DNA of 64,000 nt from Trileptium ribeirensis (Eukaryota > Nematoda > Enoplea > Enoplida > Thoracostomopsidae), in the NCBI GenBank assembly GCA_030248225.1, contig JASANE010012465.1, positions 57,932 through 121,931 on the forward strand, given 5' to 3'. This document shows positions 13,901 to 28,900 of the stretch, piece after piece (position 1 is the first letter of the stretch; the number at the start of each line of letters is the position of its first letter). The notes under the pieces were generated by a model. It was not told where the DNA came from, did not search any database, and saw only the letters and a list, made by a program, of their open reading frames with translations. The position numbers and the translations under genes were made by a program.

Positions 13901-16900
13901 CCAAGGCCAGATGCGGTAACCAGTTACACAACATTTGGTTGATATTCATTTTAGTGATTGTTTTTCGTGCACATAAAAAATAGAAAATACATAAAGTGAC
14001 TAAAACAAAAAGTCAAATCAATGGTCTAATATCCGACAAACATCTAGTACACTGCTATCGGTGTAGCTACAAATATAATACATCATCTGCCGACCAACGT
14101 AGGCGATGACGCCATTCAAGCCAAAATGCGTTTATAAGTAAATTAGAAAACGGAAAGAAAAACAAATTTCAGGATTATAACAAAATACCAAATCCGCGCG
14201 AAATTTTGTTTCAGCTAGGTTTCAAAGTGTGTCAGTTTTGCAGTTCAAAACCCTATCCGACGCCTCCGAGAACAGGCATAACTTTAAAAAGTGCACCCCC
14301 AAATGGTCAGAATAGCAAAGTGTCTAATTTGTGTCGGGTTTTCAAGAATTTGAACTGGAAATCATTGCAGCACTGAAACACAACGCTAGGTAGGCAATGA
14401 TATTACCCACCGAATAAAAAAATTTGCGGAAATAACTTGATAAATGCATGCAAAAATTTTTCACAGTAGACTCCGAACTGAGGAAGTCCAACAGGCTTTG
14501 CTCACACAGGTTCAATTATCATTTTAGTTTAACGCTGCTTTTAGCATGTTTATTAAAATAGACATTAAAATTATTTAGATCCGATATGTCAAAAACATCA
14601 AAATTACTATCGATATTTTTAATTACTTTGGCACTATAATTAAATTATAATTACTTTGGCACAGGATTCCGCTATAGAGGAAGGGGTGTGACCGTTTCCT
14701 CATTTCCGACCACTAACATTATTGGCAACCGTTTCAATGTTTGACCCCGAGGTAATTTTGATGTCAGACTAACCTCACGTGCAATTTTAGAGAATTTTGA
14801 CTTTTGTTGCGATCTCGGTTATGTAACGTAGTAATATTAATGTATACATGTATACAAAACGCCATTATTTAAATATAGTACATGTGTTACATAAACATAT
14901 ACTATGTGCATAATATATAACATATTTGCCCCTATTGACCTTTTATATCTCCGTCCCCCGATCTCCGTTTCACACTTGACCCCGAGAGCCTCCTAAGATC
15001 CGCAGGAGCCCCGAAAATTATTTTAAACACTATTCATTCGAACTATTACTTTAACGCTATTTCTAACATACTAAAATTATGTCCACGCTGGTAACTCGAC
15101 ACTGCAAGGAATACTCACTTGATATTGTCCAAATATTCAGTAGTGTTTTGATTACCCATATTCGACGGACAAATATGTAGCTTGAAATCGGGGCCATAAT
15201 ATTCGAAGTAGTCGTTATAAGGAAGTTCTATAAAACCGTACAGAATAAGACACCGAGCGCAGTGTTTCATTCTTCGCTTATAATTTTATAAAACTAACAA
15301 TATGAAGAAACGATCTATAAATAGAAACATGAGCTTTCCTTGATCGATGGTTTTGAAGCGTTATATCAAGCGTTGATGCTGGCTAGTCCAAAGTGGGGGG
15401 GGCGGTATTTTCGGCTGCCCCCCGGCAAAAATTCGGGTACCCCCGGCTCAAAGCCATCTGCTGAGAAAAATTAACGTCTAAACGCGACAAAATCCAGCAA
15501 AAAAATTGCCCCCCCCCCGGTAAATTCCGGCACCCCCCGGCAGGTGAACCGGGGCCCCCGGCTATAATTTCCGAAGTTTGGACTAGCCAGTTGATGTATG
15601 AAACACCATTTCTATAAAATAATTGCATTGGAAGCATTCCAATCCGTATAACTTTTGCACAGTACAAATGAAATACGACAGCATATTTATGAGCTATTGC
15701 GTCGCAAATACAGTATTGTACTAATGTCTGCAAACCGTCATTTGGAAGAAAAATTATTTCATTTGACGTCCCCAAACGAAATAAAAATTTCTCTTTTGCG
15801 GCGATTAAGAGCACAATCCAGCATCCCAAACTCTAGTCACATATTTTATATTTATGTAATCCGTAGCGAAAAGATTCTAACGATTTCCATAAAATAAACA
15901 CATACACCGTTTGAGTCCGAAACCCACTGTGCTTTACGAATCCTCTTCCTTCTAACTTAAAATCCCTGGGGGTTTGTGTGACATGGTGAGCCTGACAAGC
16001 GCATAAAAGAAACAATTAAGAAAGCGGGAAGTCACACAAGAAGCCATCATACATACTCAACCTACACCACAATCAACTACAATACAGAACAGCTCTACTA
16101 CTAATTACAAAATTCCCCAGAGACAGGCATTCCTTAGGCTTCCGGTGCCAATCCTCGCTAAAATAAAACCACTGCGGTGGTGACAAACGGCCTATACATG
16201 TATATGAACATTATTATAACCGCGTGCAAGTATGTATTAATAATTTAATTCTGACTGTCAACCAAAAATTCTCTCTGGTCAGGAATGTGAAATTTAGCAG
16301 CTGGCTTCTCCCAAGTGGAGAGAGGGGCCGCCCCATGCTTCATCTCCCTCGGTTGATTCACCGGGAACCTGAACCCACATTTGCTTGCCCCACGGTTCTG
16401 GCATTGACTACTAAACAAACACACGAGGTGAATGGCCATTTTTGAACCCCAAAAGTGGTGCCATAATTAAATGTTCATAGATGTTTGTTGTAAATATACT
16501 TTTAAATTTATGGTTGGCGCCGAAACACCTCACAATTTGATCACAAAGCAACACAAATATAAAATATAATAATAAACAGAAATATCCTATGAACCTGGGG
16601 GTCGCCCTCATACTTGTTGAGACAGCTTGTCCAGATTCAGGTTCAGACAGATGCAGATTGTTCAGATGTTCATATTGACAGACAGGCTGTTCAGATTCAG
16701 ATTCGGACAGCCTGTCCAGATAGTTTTAATTCCCCGGCTTACGATACCATAAATTTTGACCAGATGAAGAAGCTAGAGCGACACCTGTTTGTGGGTTTTT
16801 TGGTATGACACGCTTAACTTAACTTCTGATTGGCACATCACGCCGCGCGATAGCTCGTTCGCAAGATTAAAATGTCTATTTGTGCCCTTTAGTTGGAAGA

Positions 16901-19900
16901 AAAACCGATTCCCAGTATTTCCACCTCATAATAGCACACGAGTCAAAACACATTATGACTCATATCACGATTACCACAGGTAAGATCTGGCCGCAATTGG
17001 GCTCAATTTGTTGAGAAGGCTTAGCTCTATCAAGGTATGTGGAGCGCATTTTTGCTGCGGCTGCGGGCCAGGGTTGGGTCAAAATGTGAGTTTCAAATTG
17101 GTCTCTTAGGATATCCGAAAAAACCAAATTGGTCATATCTCCTCAACCACTGGATCTATTCGATTTATTTTGTTCGGAAAGCAAAGCTCTGTTTAGTTTT
17201 ATGCGGCAGTTTTAATCAGTTTAGTTTTATGCTTGCTATTGTGCTCATCTGCCAAGCAGGGTTGGATGAAGATGGGTTTTAAACGGACCCTTGTGATCCC
17301 GAAGACACTACATTGTTCATATCTCCACGACTAGTGATGTGGCAGCGGTTGGGCTCATTTTTGTTCAGAAGAAAGCTCTATATAGCCATGTGCGATGCGT
17401 TGTTACTGACCTCACCTGCCAAACATTGCTGGATCAAGAGGTGTTTTCAAATGACTGAGTTCATTTTGTTCAGAAAGCAAAGCTTCTATAGCTATGTACA
17501 GTGTGCTATTATTGACTTCACCTGCCAGGCAAAGTTGCATCAAGACGGTTTAAATAGGCCCTTGGGTTCCCGCAGGCAGTAATTTGGGTATATGTCCATA
17601 GCAACTACAGGCGGTTGAAGTCATTTTGTTCAGAAAGCAAAGTCCTGCGTAGCTATGTGCGGGCAGTTGCTATTAATCTCACCTGCCGGGAATCTTCGAC
17701 TTTAACGAAAGGTAAGCATTTTATAACGTAAACAATTATATATAATTTCGCCGCATCTATTACTTTTACACTCAGAATTCACAACTCCCACAGTCTTAAT
17801 ACAAGTCACAAGTTTGTAAACACATATATATTTAATAAATATCCGTATCAGTATCGGCATTTCAATATCAGTATCATAGTATATAAACAGACACAATGAC
17901 AACCACGTATTTGTAGCCGAACTAGTTATAGCGTACTTACTGTCTGCCAAACTTATGCGCGTCTAAATCCCTCAACATCATGTTATCTGTTTGAAACCAC
18001 AAATCTTTAACGCCACCTGTTCAATGGCTCTGATGCATCTATTCATCACGATGTTAATTTTATAAGGAAAACGAAAACCACCAAATGAACGTCGATTTGC
18101 GGCAGCGTGACGTTGCCACATCAGAAATATAATTTACTGAGCCAAATACACTAGGCATATCTTGTAACAAGCTATATTATGGTGTATATAGTACTTTAAA
18201 CCCTCTGTAATCAAATTCTGAACCCATTAAAACCCTAAAGCCTCGTTGACCCTAAACCCATCCAAAACAACTGAAAACGTATGAAGTATTGGTGCTTGTG
18301 TCTTGATAACCAAACCCTCGTATCCAGCGTAGCGGAAAACCTATACTTAGGGCATTCTTGATACCCTGTATGAAACACATAACCATGATACTGAAGATAG
18401 ACAATATTCCATTGACAAACCAGTTCAATGTCCCTAAACTCATTGAAAAGGCATGAGCTACCAGTGCTGGACTTTAGATAATCAAACCGTCGCATTCAGC
18501 CTTGATAAACCTACATAGACTATTCTTGATGCCCTGTACGCAATACATAACCAAACAAATTAAAACACACTGCATTTTGCAAATCGGATTCGTCGACCGT
18601 AAAATCTTGGAACCCCATGAAAAGGTATAACAAAGTCACACTGGACTATACATAGCAAGCCATCGCATCTTGAAAATCTGATAGACACTAATTGCATGGT
18701 AAAAATACGCAGTACCATACCGAAATTTGAAAAATCCCTATTTCTTGCAAAGGTTCGAGCTGATTCTGCATGATGATCTCTATTTATCGACGCGAAGACT
18801 GCGTCGCAAGATATGGGCTTGCAAAACACTGGTACTTGAATAGCCAGATTTGTAAAGAATCCTTGAAAACATGTTTTTTGCCATTTGAACCTGAAAAATG
18901 GGGTCGGAGCTGTTCGTGTTCAAGGGCACATCGTCATAATTTTCACTCGGTACGTTCGCTCCATAAAGCATTAAAGCTATTTTTTGCTTTCTAGTACGAA
19001 TATTTATCGCAACTGCACTTAACGACGTGACGACACTTGAAATTTCCTAATGCTGAAAACTGCGTATTGAAGACATTGAATTAAGACAGACCATTCGTTG
19101 TAACATGCACATGTATCAACCCTTATACAACGGCCGTCGAAAAAATAGTTTTGTAATGAGAATATTACTAAACGCGTTCGAAACTCAACCCGTCGTTAAT
19201 ACGATACACATTATAGATTTGACACGAACCGTTGGCAATTTCTTGCTCCAGTGCAACTGCAGTTTCGTACGTCCAGCATCGCGCGACGTTACGAATGGTA
19301 TAGCCGCCTCCACCAAGCAACAGCAACGGAAGATTGTATTTTTTAAGAAATTCGACGCATTTCCCATGGCCTAAATTAAAAAACCTTTATGCTAAACCTT
19401 TAAATAAAAAAATTGTTTTCATTGAACGATACGTAAATTCATGCAACATCATCTATGCAATTTGTTCATTCATATTTACACAAAATGTATTTGCGTTTGT
19501 TGATTTCATAAGAGCACAAATATATAGAGCACCGCTAAACCTAAGGCATTAGAAAACACAAAGTATTCCACAATCCACCTCAAGTTTCATCTCAAACACA
19601 CTCTAAAATATTTTCTGTGTCCCGTTAAATCATTGATTGTCAAACCGGAATAGTCAAACCGATAAACATTGATTTCCAATGCTGCTCATCAAAGCAAGCT
19701 CTGACAATATTACTTAATGATACAACTTCATTTCACACAGGCCAGTCCAGCCTGATCTTTGCAGTCCAGACCGCCCGTTAAGATTCGCCCATGTAATCAG
19801 TGTTACGAAACGTTTGGATGAAGTAGGTACGCTATTTGGCAGGAAGTAGTAAGTAGAATCTGACATTAGATGAAGATAATATCCCCTTCATACGTTTTTG

Positions 19901-22900
19901 GTTGTTTAGAACAAAGGTAGTTTAGTAGTACATAGGTTGTTTAGTAGGAAAATGGAAATATCACTACCCTGTAATCACTATAGATACTCTCACTGTGGCT
20001 AAAGTTGATACTCAAAAGGTGGAGATGGCTAGGTTTCATGATCTCTTAGTCATATTATAAATAAACATTGTAAACCAAACACCAGTACTTGCCCGTTAAA
20101 GTAAGTAGCGATGCACTGCAACTAAATGATGAAAAAGAACAGACGTTTCTATAGTATCCAACAATGGGGCATTTTAGGATCCTCTTAAACAAGTACCAGA
20201 ATGGCTAAATTTTTCCTCCATGAGGAGCTGCGTTATCACACACAAATATTCAGCCCAAGACTGTAGTAGCTCTGTTATCGTTACCGCAACGGCCATTATC
20301 GAATCGCTATATGCGGCAGTAAACCTAACCCGCGTCCATCAACCATCCTATTTTGCTATTTCGGTAAAAAATTTGTTACAGAACCTTTTTTGGTAAACCG
20401 TAATTCGCCAAAAAATTGTTCGCGAACACACAGCTCTGCAAAAGAAATACTGCATATTTTGTTTACGAAAATTAAATGAAATTTGCCGGATATTTTGCGA
20501 ACGAAAAATCTACCCGATTTTGATTAGGCTGGTTTTGTTCGCGGACACTGTAAGCTAAACCACAGCACCATTTAATTTATGACGCCAGTATCATATTGAA
20601 TTTGTTCGTGATCAGAGTCAAATACAAATGAAAAACTGATAGGCATTAGATAACCGTTTTGCTGAAAATTGAAAATCGTTCAAATTTTTTTTGAAAACAA
20701 GGCGTGATTATGTTACTTGTTTCTGAGTTAGCAAATTTTCTGTTAGTGAAAAATCGAAGAAATTTCTGCAATTTGTCCCGAAACAAAGGTTTACGATTCG
20801 TTATCGGCTATTACAAAATAGGATGGTCGATTGGCACAGGCTAAGTTTACTCGCGCACTAACATTTGTTCCGTGACTCAAAATACATAACTATGACTTTA
20901 CCTTTTAGAGTTATATTAAAACAACCCAAACGATCGCCAGTTAGAGAGTCGGCGCCACACTGAAGAACAATCGCAGACGGTTGAAACGATTCCATTACTT
21001 TTGCGAGAATCTGAAAAAATAAACTATTCTATTCCCTGTTATTTATAAGCCGAAAAATTATCGTATTATCTATGTTGTTTCATCATATTTCAGTCAAGAT
21101 TGTAGCACAAAATATTAGTCAAAAAATGAAACGCGGATTGCTAATACATCGTGTCAAACAGAATGTCTTGCTGTGAACGAAATTATAAAATACACAAGCC
21201 AAATTTTGAAAAAACCTGGTCCTATCGTAATTCCCGCTATGAGAGCTCTGTTACGTACTTCTAAAGACTCCTTTCCTAGCATAATCAAAGCATAGTGAAC
21301 TATGCATATGGTTTCAATAATCTCACATTATCAGCTATATCCATGATAACTATCGACTTCAAAAAATTTTGTACTTACAACCGGTGAAGACCATCTCAAA
21401 ACCAATGTTAATTTTCTTCAAAAACACAGTATCCTTCTTTTAGATTAAGTTTTTGTATCAAAACTAGGTATTAAAAGAAAAGTATATGTTTCGTTACCCG
21501 CCTTCAGAAAATACGAGAAACAAACTAAGCATCTCACCGGTTGAAAGATCTGTTCGTACGACTCGTCATCAATTCCATCACGTAATGGAAAGTTGACCGC
21601 GTAGTATTTGCCTTTACCCGCACCTTTGTCCTAAAACAGTGTGATAAATTCAAGTTTCGAATTAATAACTAAAAGCCTTATAACAAAATAAAATATTAAG
21701 CACTTTAAGGTTACGCTTTTGCGATTTATGTTATCTAGCATAAATAACATGACACTTTAATGAAAACACCACAGCTACAACAATTCCATAAACTTACTTT
21801 CAGATCACCAGTTCCTGGAAAATATTCGCCGTACTTATGGAATGAAACAGTCATTACTCGATCGGTGGTGTAGAAGGCTTCTTCGACACCGTCACCATGA
21901 TGAATATCAATATCAACATACAGTACACGCTGGTGGTACCTGAAATAGTGATGATACCAAGACTGAACTAAAACGTAGGAAAAACAGGCATTTATTTTTC
22001 ACAAATATGGCATCGACATTTATATAATTATAAACCCACAGAAATTAATAATGTTACTGTGCCCAATTACTTTGACTGAGCGAAAACGCATGTCCAAATT
22101 GTGAACTGTCAACTGTGCTACACATCATTTCGGAATGGTACTAAGGTTTATAACGCAGTGCGCCAAAGCCTGAAAATATTTTAGCCCAGGTGTCTGTGTA
22201 TTCCTGGATTCTCCAACTCGCGAATAGGGAGGTCGAGGTATTTCCAATTCAGTTCGCTGAGTTCATGTCCAAAATAATTGTTGTCATTCCCAATTTGCCC
22301 CCAAGTGCCATTCATCATTACCAGTGCGAATTTGCAGTAGGAATACTTTTATATTTATTTCACAAGACTGTTACTCTACCAAATAGTGCAAATATAATAA
22401 TGATATATACTTTAGCAGCTCAAGTATCGCCAAAACGATGTCGTTAACATAGCAAAATCCTGATGCTTCCGACTTTTTCGCATGATGCAAACCACCAGCC
22501 CAATTGATCGCAATATCGCAGGCTTTTTTATTTAGCTTAACGGCGCCAGCTAAAATATAAATGATATAAACAGACAGCTAAATGTATGAAGGAGATACCA
22601 TCGATCTCGTAATTAGTTTCATTAAACTATTATTATGACACTATTATGATGTGGTTACAGTGATAACGTTAGGTGTGTGTTTTTCGGCTGCTCTTTAGCT
22701 CAAGAGCTGACAATCACATGGTAGGCAAGGTGGAAGTGGTAAAGAGCAGTTACTCAATTGCTCACTATGATAATTTATAGGGCGACGTCAATGATAGGAT
22801 ATTTATCAATTCGGTTGTGTAAGAACATGGTTGTGTTACCTTTACACAGAAGTTGCATGAGTTATAATGTTAGACATAGTTGCACCTCAGGCAAAGGCGA

Positions 22901-25900
22901 TGTGGCTAAATTCTTGATATTTTGAGTAAGTTTTGATATGTGTTGATAAAACTTGTTAATTGTTTATATCAAGGTGGCAAGCGCAAGATTAAGGCTGCTA
23001 CGGTGAAACGAGCAGACTAGAACTGGGGCAGGAAGACATTTCCTGTGAACTTTCTTGCTACCATGACCTAGAACTAACTTTGTTGTTGAATTTGAGTTGA
23101 AACTTTGATAAACATTTGAGTTTTTAAGTAACTTAAGAATTTTTATAAGTTTTAGGCAAACTTTTATAAACGTTACCCTAAACTAGTTTACGCCACGGTG
23201 ACGGCTAGGAAATATTGGGCGGAAAGGCTGGGGTAACAAAGCGGTGTAACATTAATACAAGGGTTCTCTTGAGAGGTGCCGGGGATAAAGGGTTTGGGCT
23301 CCAGCCGTTTTAGCACAGCCTGAGCTCTTCATTGAAGATGGAAGGGCAACCGCCACAGTTTTGGCAGAGGTTGACTTACCAAGTGTGGAAGAGACTAACC
23401 ACAACCGTTTTGGCAGAAGGTTAGTTTCAGTCGCCGAGTTATTGAATTTTAACTCAAAATAAGGAAATTTTTAGAGTAAAATCGGGGAAAATTTTTGTAT
23501 ATATACGTAAATATATAGATATATTTTAACCTAAAGCGCGCCTATGAGCTAACTCAACGGTTCTAGGCAATGCATCTAGTGAATCTAACACACTTAACTG
23601 CTCCTGATTCCAAAAAATGTTTCAGAAAAATTTTCAAAGAAAATTTAAGAAAATGGGTAGAATTGTTCGTTTTAGCTTTGTGGCTGGAGGGAACTCATGA
23701 GGCAAGACCCCAAAAACTAACAAGCTAACAAGCTGTTTATTTTTCCTAGTTTCTTAATTCTTCTTTCATTTCTTGAAACGAAGTCATTGTATCGGACAGA
23801 GCGCTACATTTGGGAAAGGCGTAGGACGATTTCTGTTTTTACTGTTCAGGTTTTCTTTTGTCCACAAAGATAAATAATGCATAACACAGTTGCACAAAAC
23901 TGCCGTAAAAACATAACTTGGACAACTGGACAAAAATTGTCCACCGCGGTACGTCGCTGTAGTTTTCGGGGACAAATCCGACGCGAACATAAGCTTTTGC
24001 GTCAAAAAAAGTTGTAATAACGCACATAAACAGTACATACTACATGTGTATTGTTAATCCTACTCCGCGTATGCAATGTTCTGCGTCTGAGTTGTTCTCT
24101 TAAAAGGACTTGGCAACATCCCGAATTACAGTAGCAGATAAATCGCCGTTTGTCGACATCGGTTGTGATACCATTACATATATATTTACTATGTATACAA
24201 CAACTCTGTCAACGCACCTGAACGATAACCTAACAGTAGTCGAAATGTGCATGTGAAGTATATTGGCAAATGAAGCACTAGATTAAACACCTACCAACCG
24301 ATCCTCCACCAGACAGCTGACAAAATTCGTATAAACCATCGAATACTGGGCAGTCCTCACCGACATTGACTAAAACAATAGAATAGTTGATGTTAGGATA
24401 TATAATTTATACTATATATTTATATTTTAGTTATACTAGTAGCTTGTCTCATCGCCAAGGTGGAGAATTTATAACTTTAATATAAAGTTAGCAGCGTGGT
24501 ATAATATTATAAAGTTTGTATAAATTTAAGCTTGAAAATTTGAAATTTTAAATTATAAAATAATATAAAAGTCTTATTATGGATAGGCTTTTTGTTTACC
24601 TGTAAAATAACGGACACTTCGGGACCGAGAATAAACTAAAGGACGCGCTATGGATTCCGCGTTGATATATTTATAGCTTAAACAACGAGCTTCTGAAAAC
24701 TTTGGCTTAAATTTATATTGATTTTATATAAAATTGTTATAAATCAATTTAATTATATGAAAGTTGGTCATTAAAATGCTCCAAAATTGGTCGAAATTAA
24801 GGTTGATAAGAAAGTTTGCATTTCAGCTTTAATTTCGGGGTCAAATCGTCCCAAAAGTGCTGACCAAGCACTTTTAGAAAAAGTTTTTAAAATTTTCAAT
24901 AAATCAAATTTAATTGCTAAAATTAAAGTATTTAAGCGGCATCGCTCTAGCTCCCGAGCGTTCAGTATGACTTCGGCAGCGCATAGTACGGTCGGTTTGT
25001 AGACCGGCTCTGTCGCTTTTCCTGTACTTATGGTTTTATTTTATCGACTGTTTCTTACTCTTTGGTTTCTGACTTGGTTTTGCGAGGGGATGGAGAAGCG
25101 ATGGAGGTCTACCGCTAGGATTCGAAAATGTAAGTGTGGACAGGGAGGCGGAGTAGTGTAGTTGAGCATCATTGACGTTAGGTTAGAAACGCCCGAAGCG
25201 TGATAGCTAGCCCGTAGGATTAGATACCGTTTTAAACGATACTAGCGTATAACTTTTAGCCTCCCCTGTCCATACATTGGTTTACATGATAGTCTTGCCC
25301 GTCCTAGCTCGTCCCGCAGATCCATAGCCATAGTTAGGACACCCACACAATTTAATTAAATAGTCGAAGTCATGCTGAACCTCCCTAAACGCGTCACTAG
25401 CGTAGTGATCTATATTTACATGTTTCCCTGAGTCGAGATACGATTTCTGAGCCGACCGAGGTTAAATAAAAACAATGCTCCAAATGAGTACCTGGAATAG
25501 AACGTTGTACCATCCTTGGCCATGTTTTATTTTCGAGTTTTGATATGTGACTTTATTCGCAAATTTTCTTAGGCAATGAATTGAAGAGACGCGCCGAACC
25601 GCTCGTATGCACGCGTATTGTAGAAAGACCGAAAACCAAATTACTCGTTCCACGACGGGATCTCTTTTGCAATGTTATCGAGATCTCATTCGCATATTAA
25701 GAGTAATCTACATTTCTAAATAAAGCTCAAAATTTAAAGTATCCCGCAACCGGACTTGCTAATTTAATGCCCTGAGCGTGAGATACCTCATGCTGAGTGT
25801 AAATTTAACATTTCTCAATTATTACTCCAGGAAGTTGGCTGAACTTTTACCCGGATTCGAGGAACTTGTTGATTTCATTCATAAAACCTTCGAATATCGC

Positions 25901-28900
25901 GTCGGCAATACAAACCCGACGACCCTGAAAGGACTTGCCCCACCAAAAACGTAGATTTAAAATCTTTAAGATTCTCTCCAGGAATTTTGTTGAAACTCTC
26001 GCTTTTTCTTCGTAGCAATGCCCGCCACCTAATACAACTTTAAAATCTAAAAGTATAAATTCGGAAACACAAACCCGACAGCCCAAAAAGGGGTTCGCCC
26101 CTACCTAAAATTTCAATTGTTAACAATCCAAAATTCCTTCCAGGAATTTTGCACATTTACTCTACTATTCAGCCCGGCAAAGCCGTGGCCCGCTCAAAAA
26201 TAATGAAAAATATTGACCCGAGCAGCGCAAAAGCCGACACAAAGTCTACCACAAATTTCATAGACTTTCTTTACTTTCATAGTTAGGTTTTGGTTATGGT
26301 TTGCAAGTATTTTTTTCATCAGTATAAGGAAAATATCAATTTTCCTAGCGTTGATGCTTCCCGTTACAGTGGCAATGTTTTTAGTGTACAAAAGTTAGCC
26401 ATATCGCTAGATGCGATATCGGGTCTATTAGCCCCCGGCCCGAGGGACCATTTTATTAGGACCGTTGACCCGGTCCTAATAATTTGAAAGCTTAGGTTGA
26501 ACCCAGCCCCTGTGCAAGATTTCACGAGAAAAACTGGCCCTTGGCGAGTTAGACTAAGACCCTCGGTTGAAATCATGAAAACCGAGCAATTTAGGGATAC
26601 GGACAGAGTGAAATTTAGTAACTAAATTCATTACGGTTGTACCGTTTTACGGACCTGTTTCAGTAAGTAGAAATCAGTAGAAATGTTAAATTTTAGCAAT
26701 AAACTAGAGCTTTCCGAGAGCCGTTTTGAATTCGAAATAGCAAGAGTTTATATGTTTCTAGGATATGGCCGATGACCTATAAGGCATCGCTACTTATAGG
26801 CTTATTCTCAGACAGCTTTTTTTTGCTAAATACTAATTTAACCCTTGCCGCTGTGACCCAAAGTTAGCATAAAACTTTGCTTAATTGGAGCATATAGTCA
26901 CACCAATTGTGTAGATCAAGTTAAAGTACAGGATTCGCTTTTCGTATAGCAAATAAGTGATCTGTATGAGTCCGTCCCATACTAGTATTGGCATTTCGTA
27001 GTGATGAACAGCTAATTTACTAAGATAGCATAAGGACCTCTCTTGTAGGATACCGAGTAAGACATACAAATAACTAAGAAACCAGTTATCTAACCTACGC
27101 ATTTCAACCCGATCGAGCTTGTAAAATCTGGAGATGTCTCAGAGTGGTTCATTTCTTCGGCAGTGGCCTACTCCTGTGTAGCGTTTCTTGTCTTTGATCA
27201 AGGATTAAGCAAGTTTTTATTTCTCAAATTTAGGGAACCTAACTTACGACGAATCAATAAATTTACCGAATGTTTGTTGACCCGCATAAGATACGTACAT
27301 AGCCTTTCTGCTCTAAACCGTCAATTATTACTCTTTTGGTCAAAGTAGAATAACACAATTAGTACATAATGTATTTGTGTAGACCTTTATATTCGCATCC
27401 AGTTTTGGGAGCATCATATTTACGTTGAACTGCTAACTAGTGTTGAGTTACATTTGTACGATAATTTTAGCAACAAAAATCGAAGGCCAAGGCAACGCCT
27501 TCAACCTTTCCGTAATTGTAAGAGACCCATTTGGAACCTTTTAATAGACTAGATAAACATAAAACTGTGAATGAAATAAATGCCAGCCAGCAAACTGAGA
27601 TTCAGACATAGAATACACGAATTGGCCTTTCCGAGTTTGGTATTTCGGATTTCTATTCTTTACCACAGCTGAACTAGTCTTTGTTCTTGGTTCCTTTGTT
27701 CTTCGAATTTAGGATATCGTTCCGCCGAACTGAGCTAAAAATGCACAAACCAAAAGCTTTTCGCAAACCCCGATTTGCAAACAAAATCGATAATTTGCCT
27801 TTTTCCCTGGAAATGGCTGGATCTAGCATCTTATCAAAATGTACAATTTTGGCGGTCAAAGTAAAATATCAAACTACCTAGTGTTGGTAAAGTACAATTA
27901 ATGTACACAACACATAGTCAAATTTTAGTGCAATTTTGCAGTTCCAAAACTCTTAAAAGTTAAAAAGTTCAGTCCCAACAACTTTCTACCAGGACCTCTA
28001 AGCCGCTTAGCAAAAATCTCACCCCGCCCATTACAAACCTGCTCTGGCTCATGATCGGGACAAGAAAAGTACATTTTTTCGTATCTATTTTGGTCGCGAA
28101 TAAGTGAATCAAGCCCCAAAATTTCGCATCTTTGTTACCGTATTCGAAAGATAATTTCAACTAAAATCAATTTAGCTTGATGCGCACCATATTTAAGGAA
28201 AGATCTTTTGGGTACCTGCGATTACTGTTCATATATACGTATGCGAGTTAGGAAAGCAAAATATAATGTCGCCCCGTTGTCGCATTTTGAATACAGGAGT
28301 TCTCCCCATTGTTGTGAACTTCGCAACTTGTACTGATAATTTTTGCATCGTTAAATATTGTAACCCCTTATTGTTTTATTATAACTTGCCGTATTTAATC
28401 CGTTTACCGTTCTTTTTACCATATTTTTCTATCGTGTACCATAGCCGTGTTGATTAGATAAGCAAAATCACGTCGCCCACACTCCAAATTTAGGTATGCG
28501 TTGACCAACAGTTTCGAATTTTGTCTCCTGCATTATTATGCGGCCTTTAGCTTAACCTGAATCTGTTTTGTCTAACCGGAGTATACTAGCAGGCGTATTT
28601 GCTCGAATAGCGCCTCTCGATAACTGACCGACTCCCATAGTATAGTGACTTGCATTGTTCCTCCCGTTGTTTTCGAGTAAGGTCAGCACAGCTGTACGTT
28701 AGAAAGGCCTAGTAGTTCACGCGGTGATGCGAACCATCCAACTGTGAATCTCTTATGAAAAAGACGATGATTCCGTAACCTGACCCATTTGCTGCCCTGT
28801 CAATCTTCCCGATAGCGTACTGTACTTTCGAATTCCCGTACAATATACATGTCCATACCTATATATGATTTTGGCTTATCAATAAATATTCAATCAAAAC

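Larger units (their letters stand above)
15597..19229. other. HDAC intron 9, part beyond the MITE
   Basis: Contains the two repeat blocks listed separately and a hairpin near 16,682 (GACAGGCTGT...ACAGCCTGTC, 10-bp stem, 16-nt loop) within CAGATTCAG microrepeats at 16,620-16,730. No coding exon. Confidence 0.6.

Noticed and set aside
25200..25260. Mitochondrial or nuclear SSU rRNA gene fragment
   Set aside because: Only two short motifs match. Other universally conserved blocks are absent on both sides, so no rRNA feature is called.
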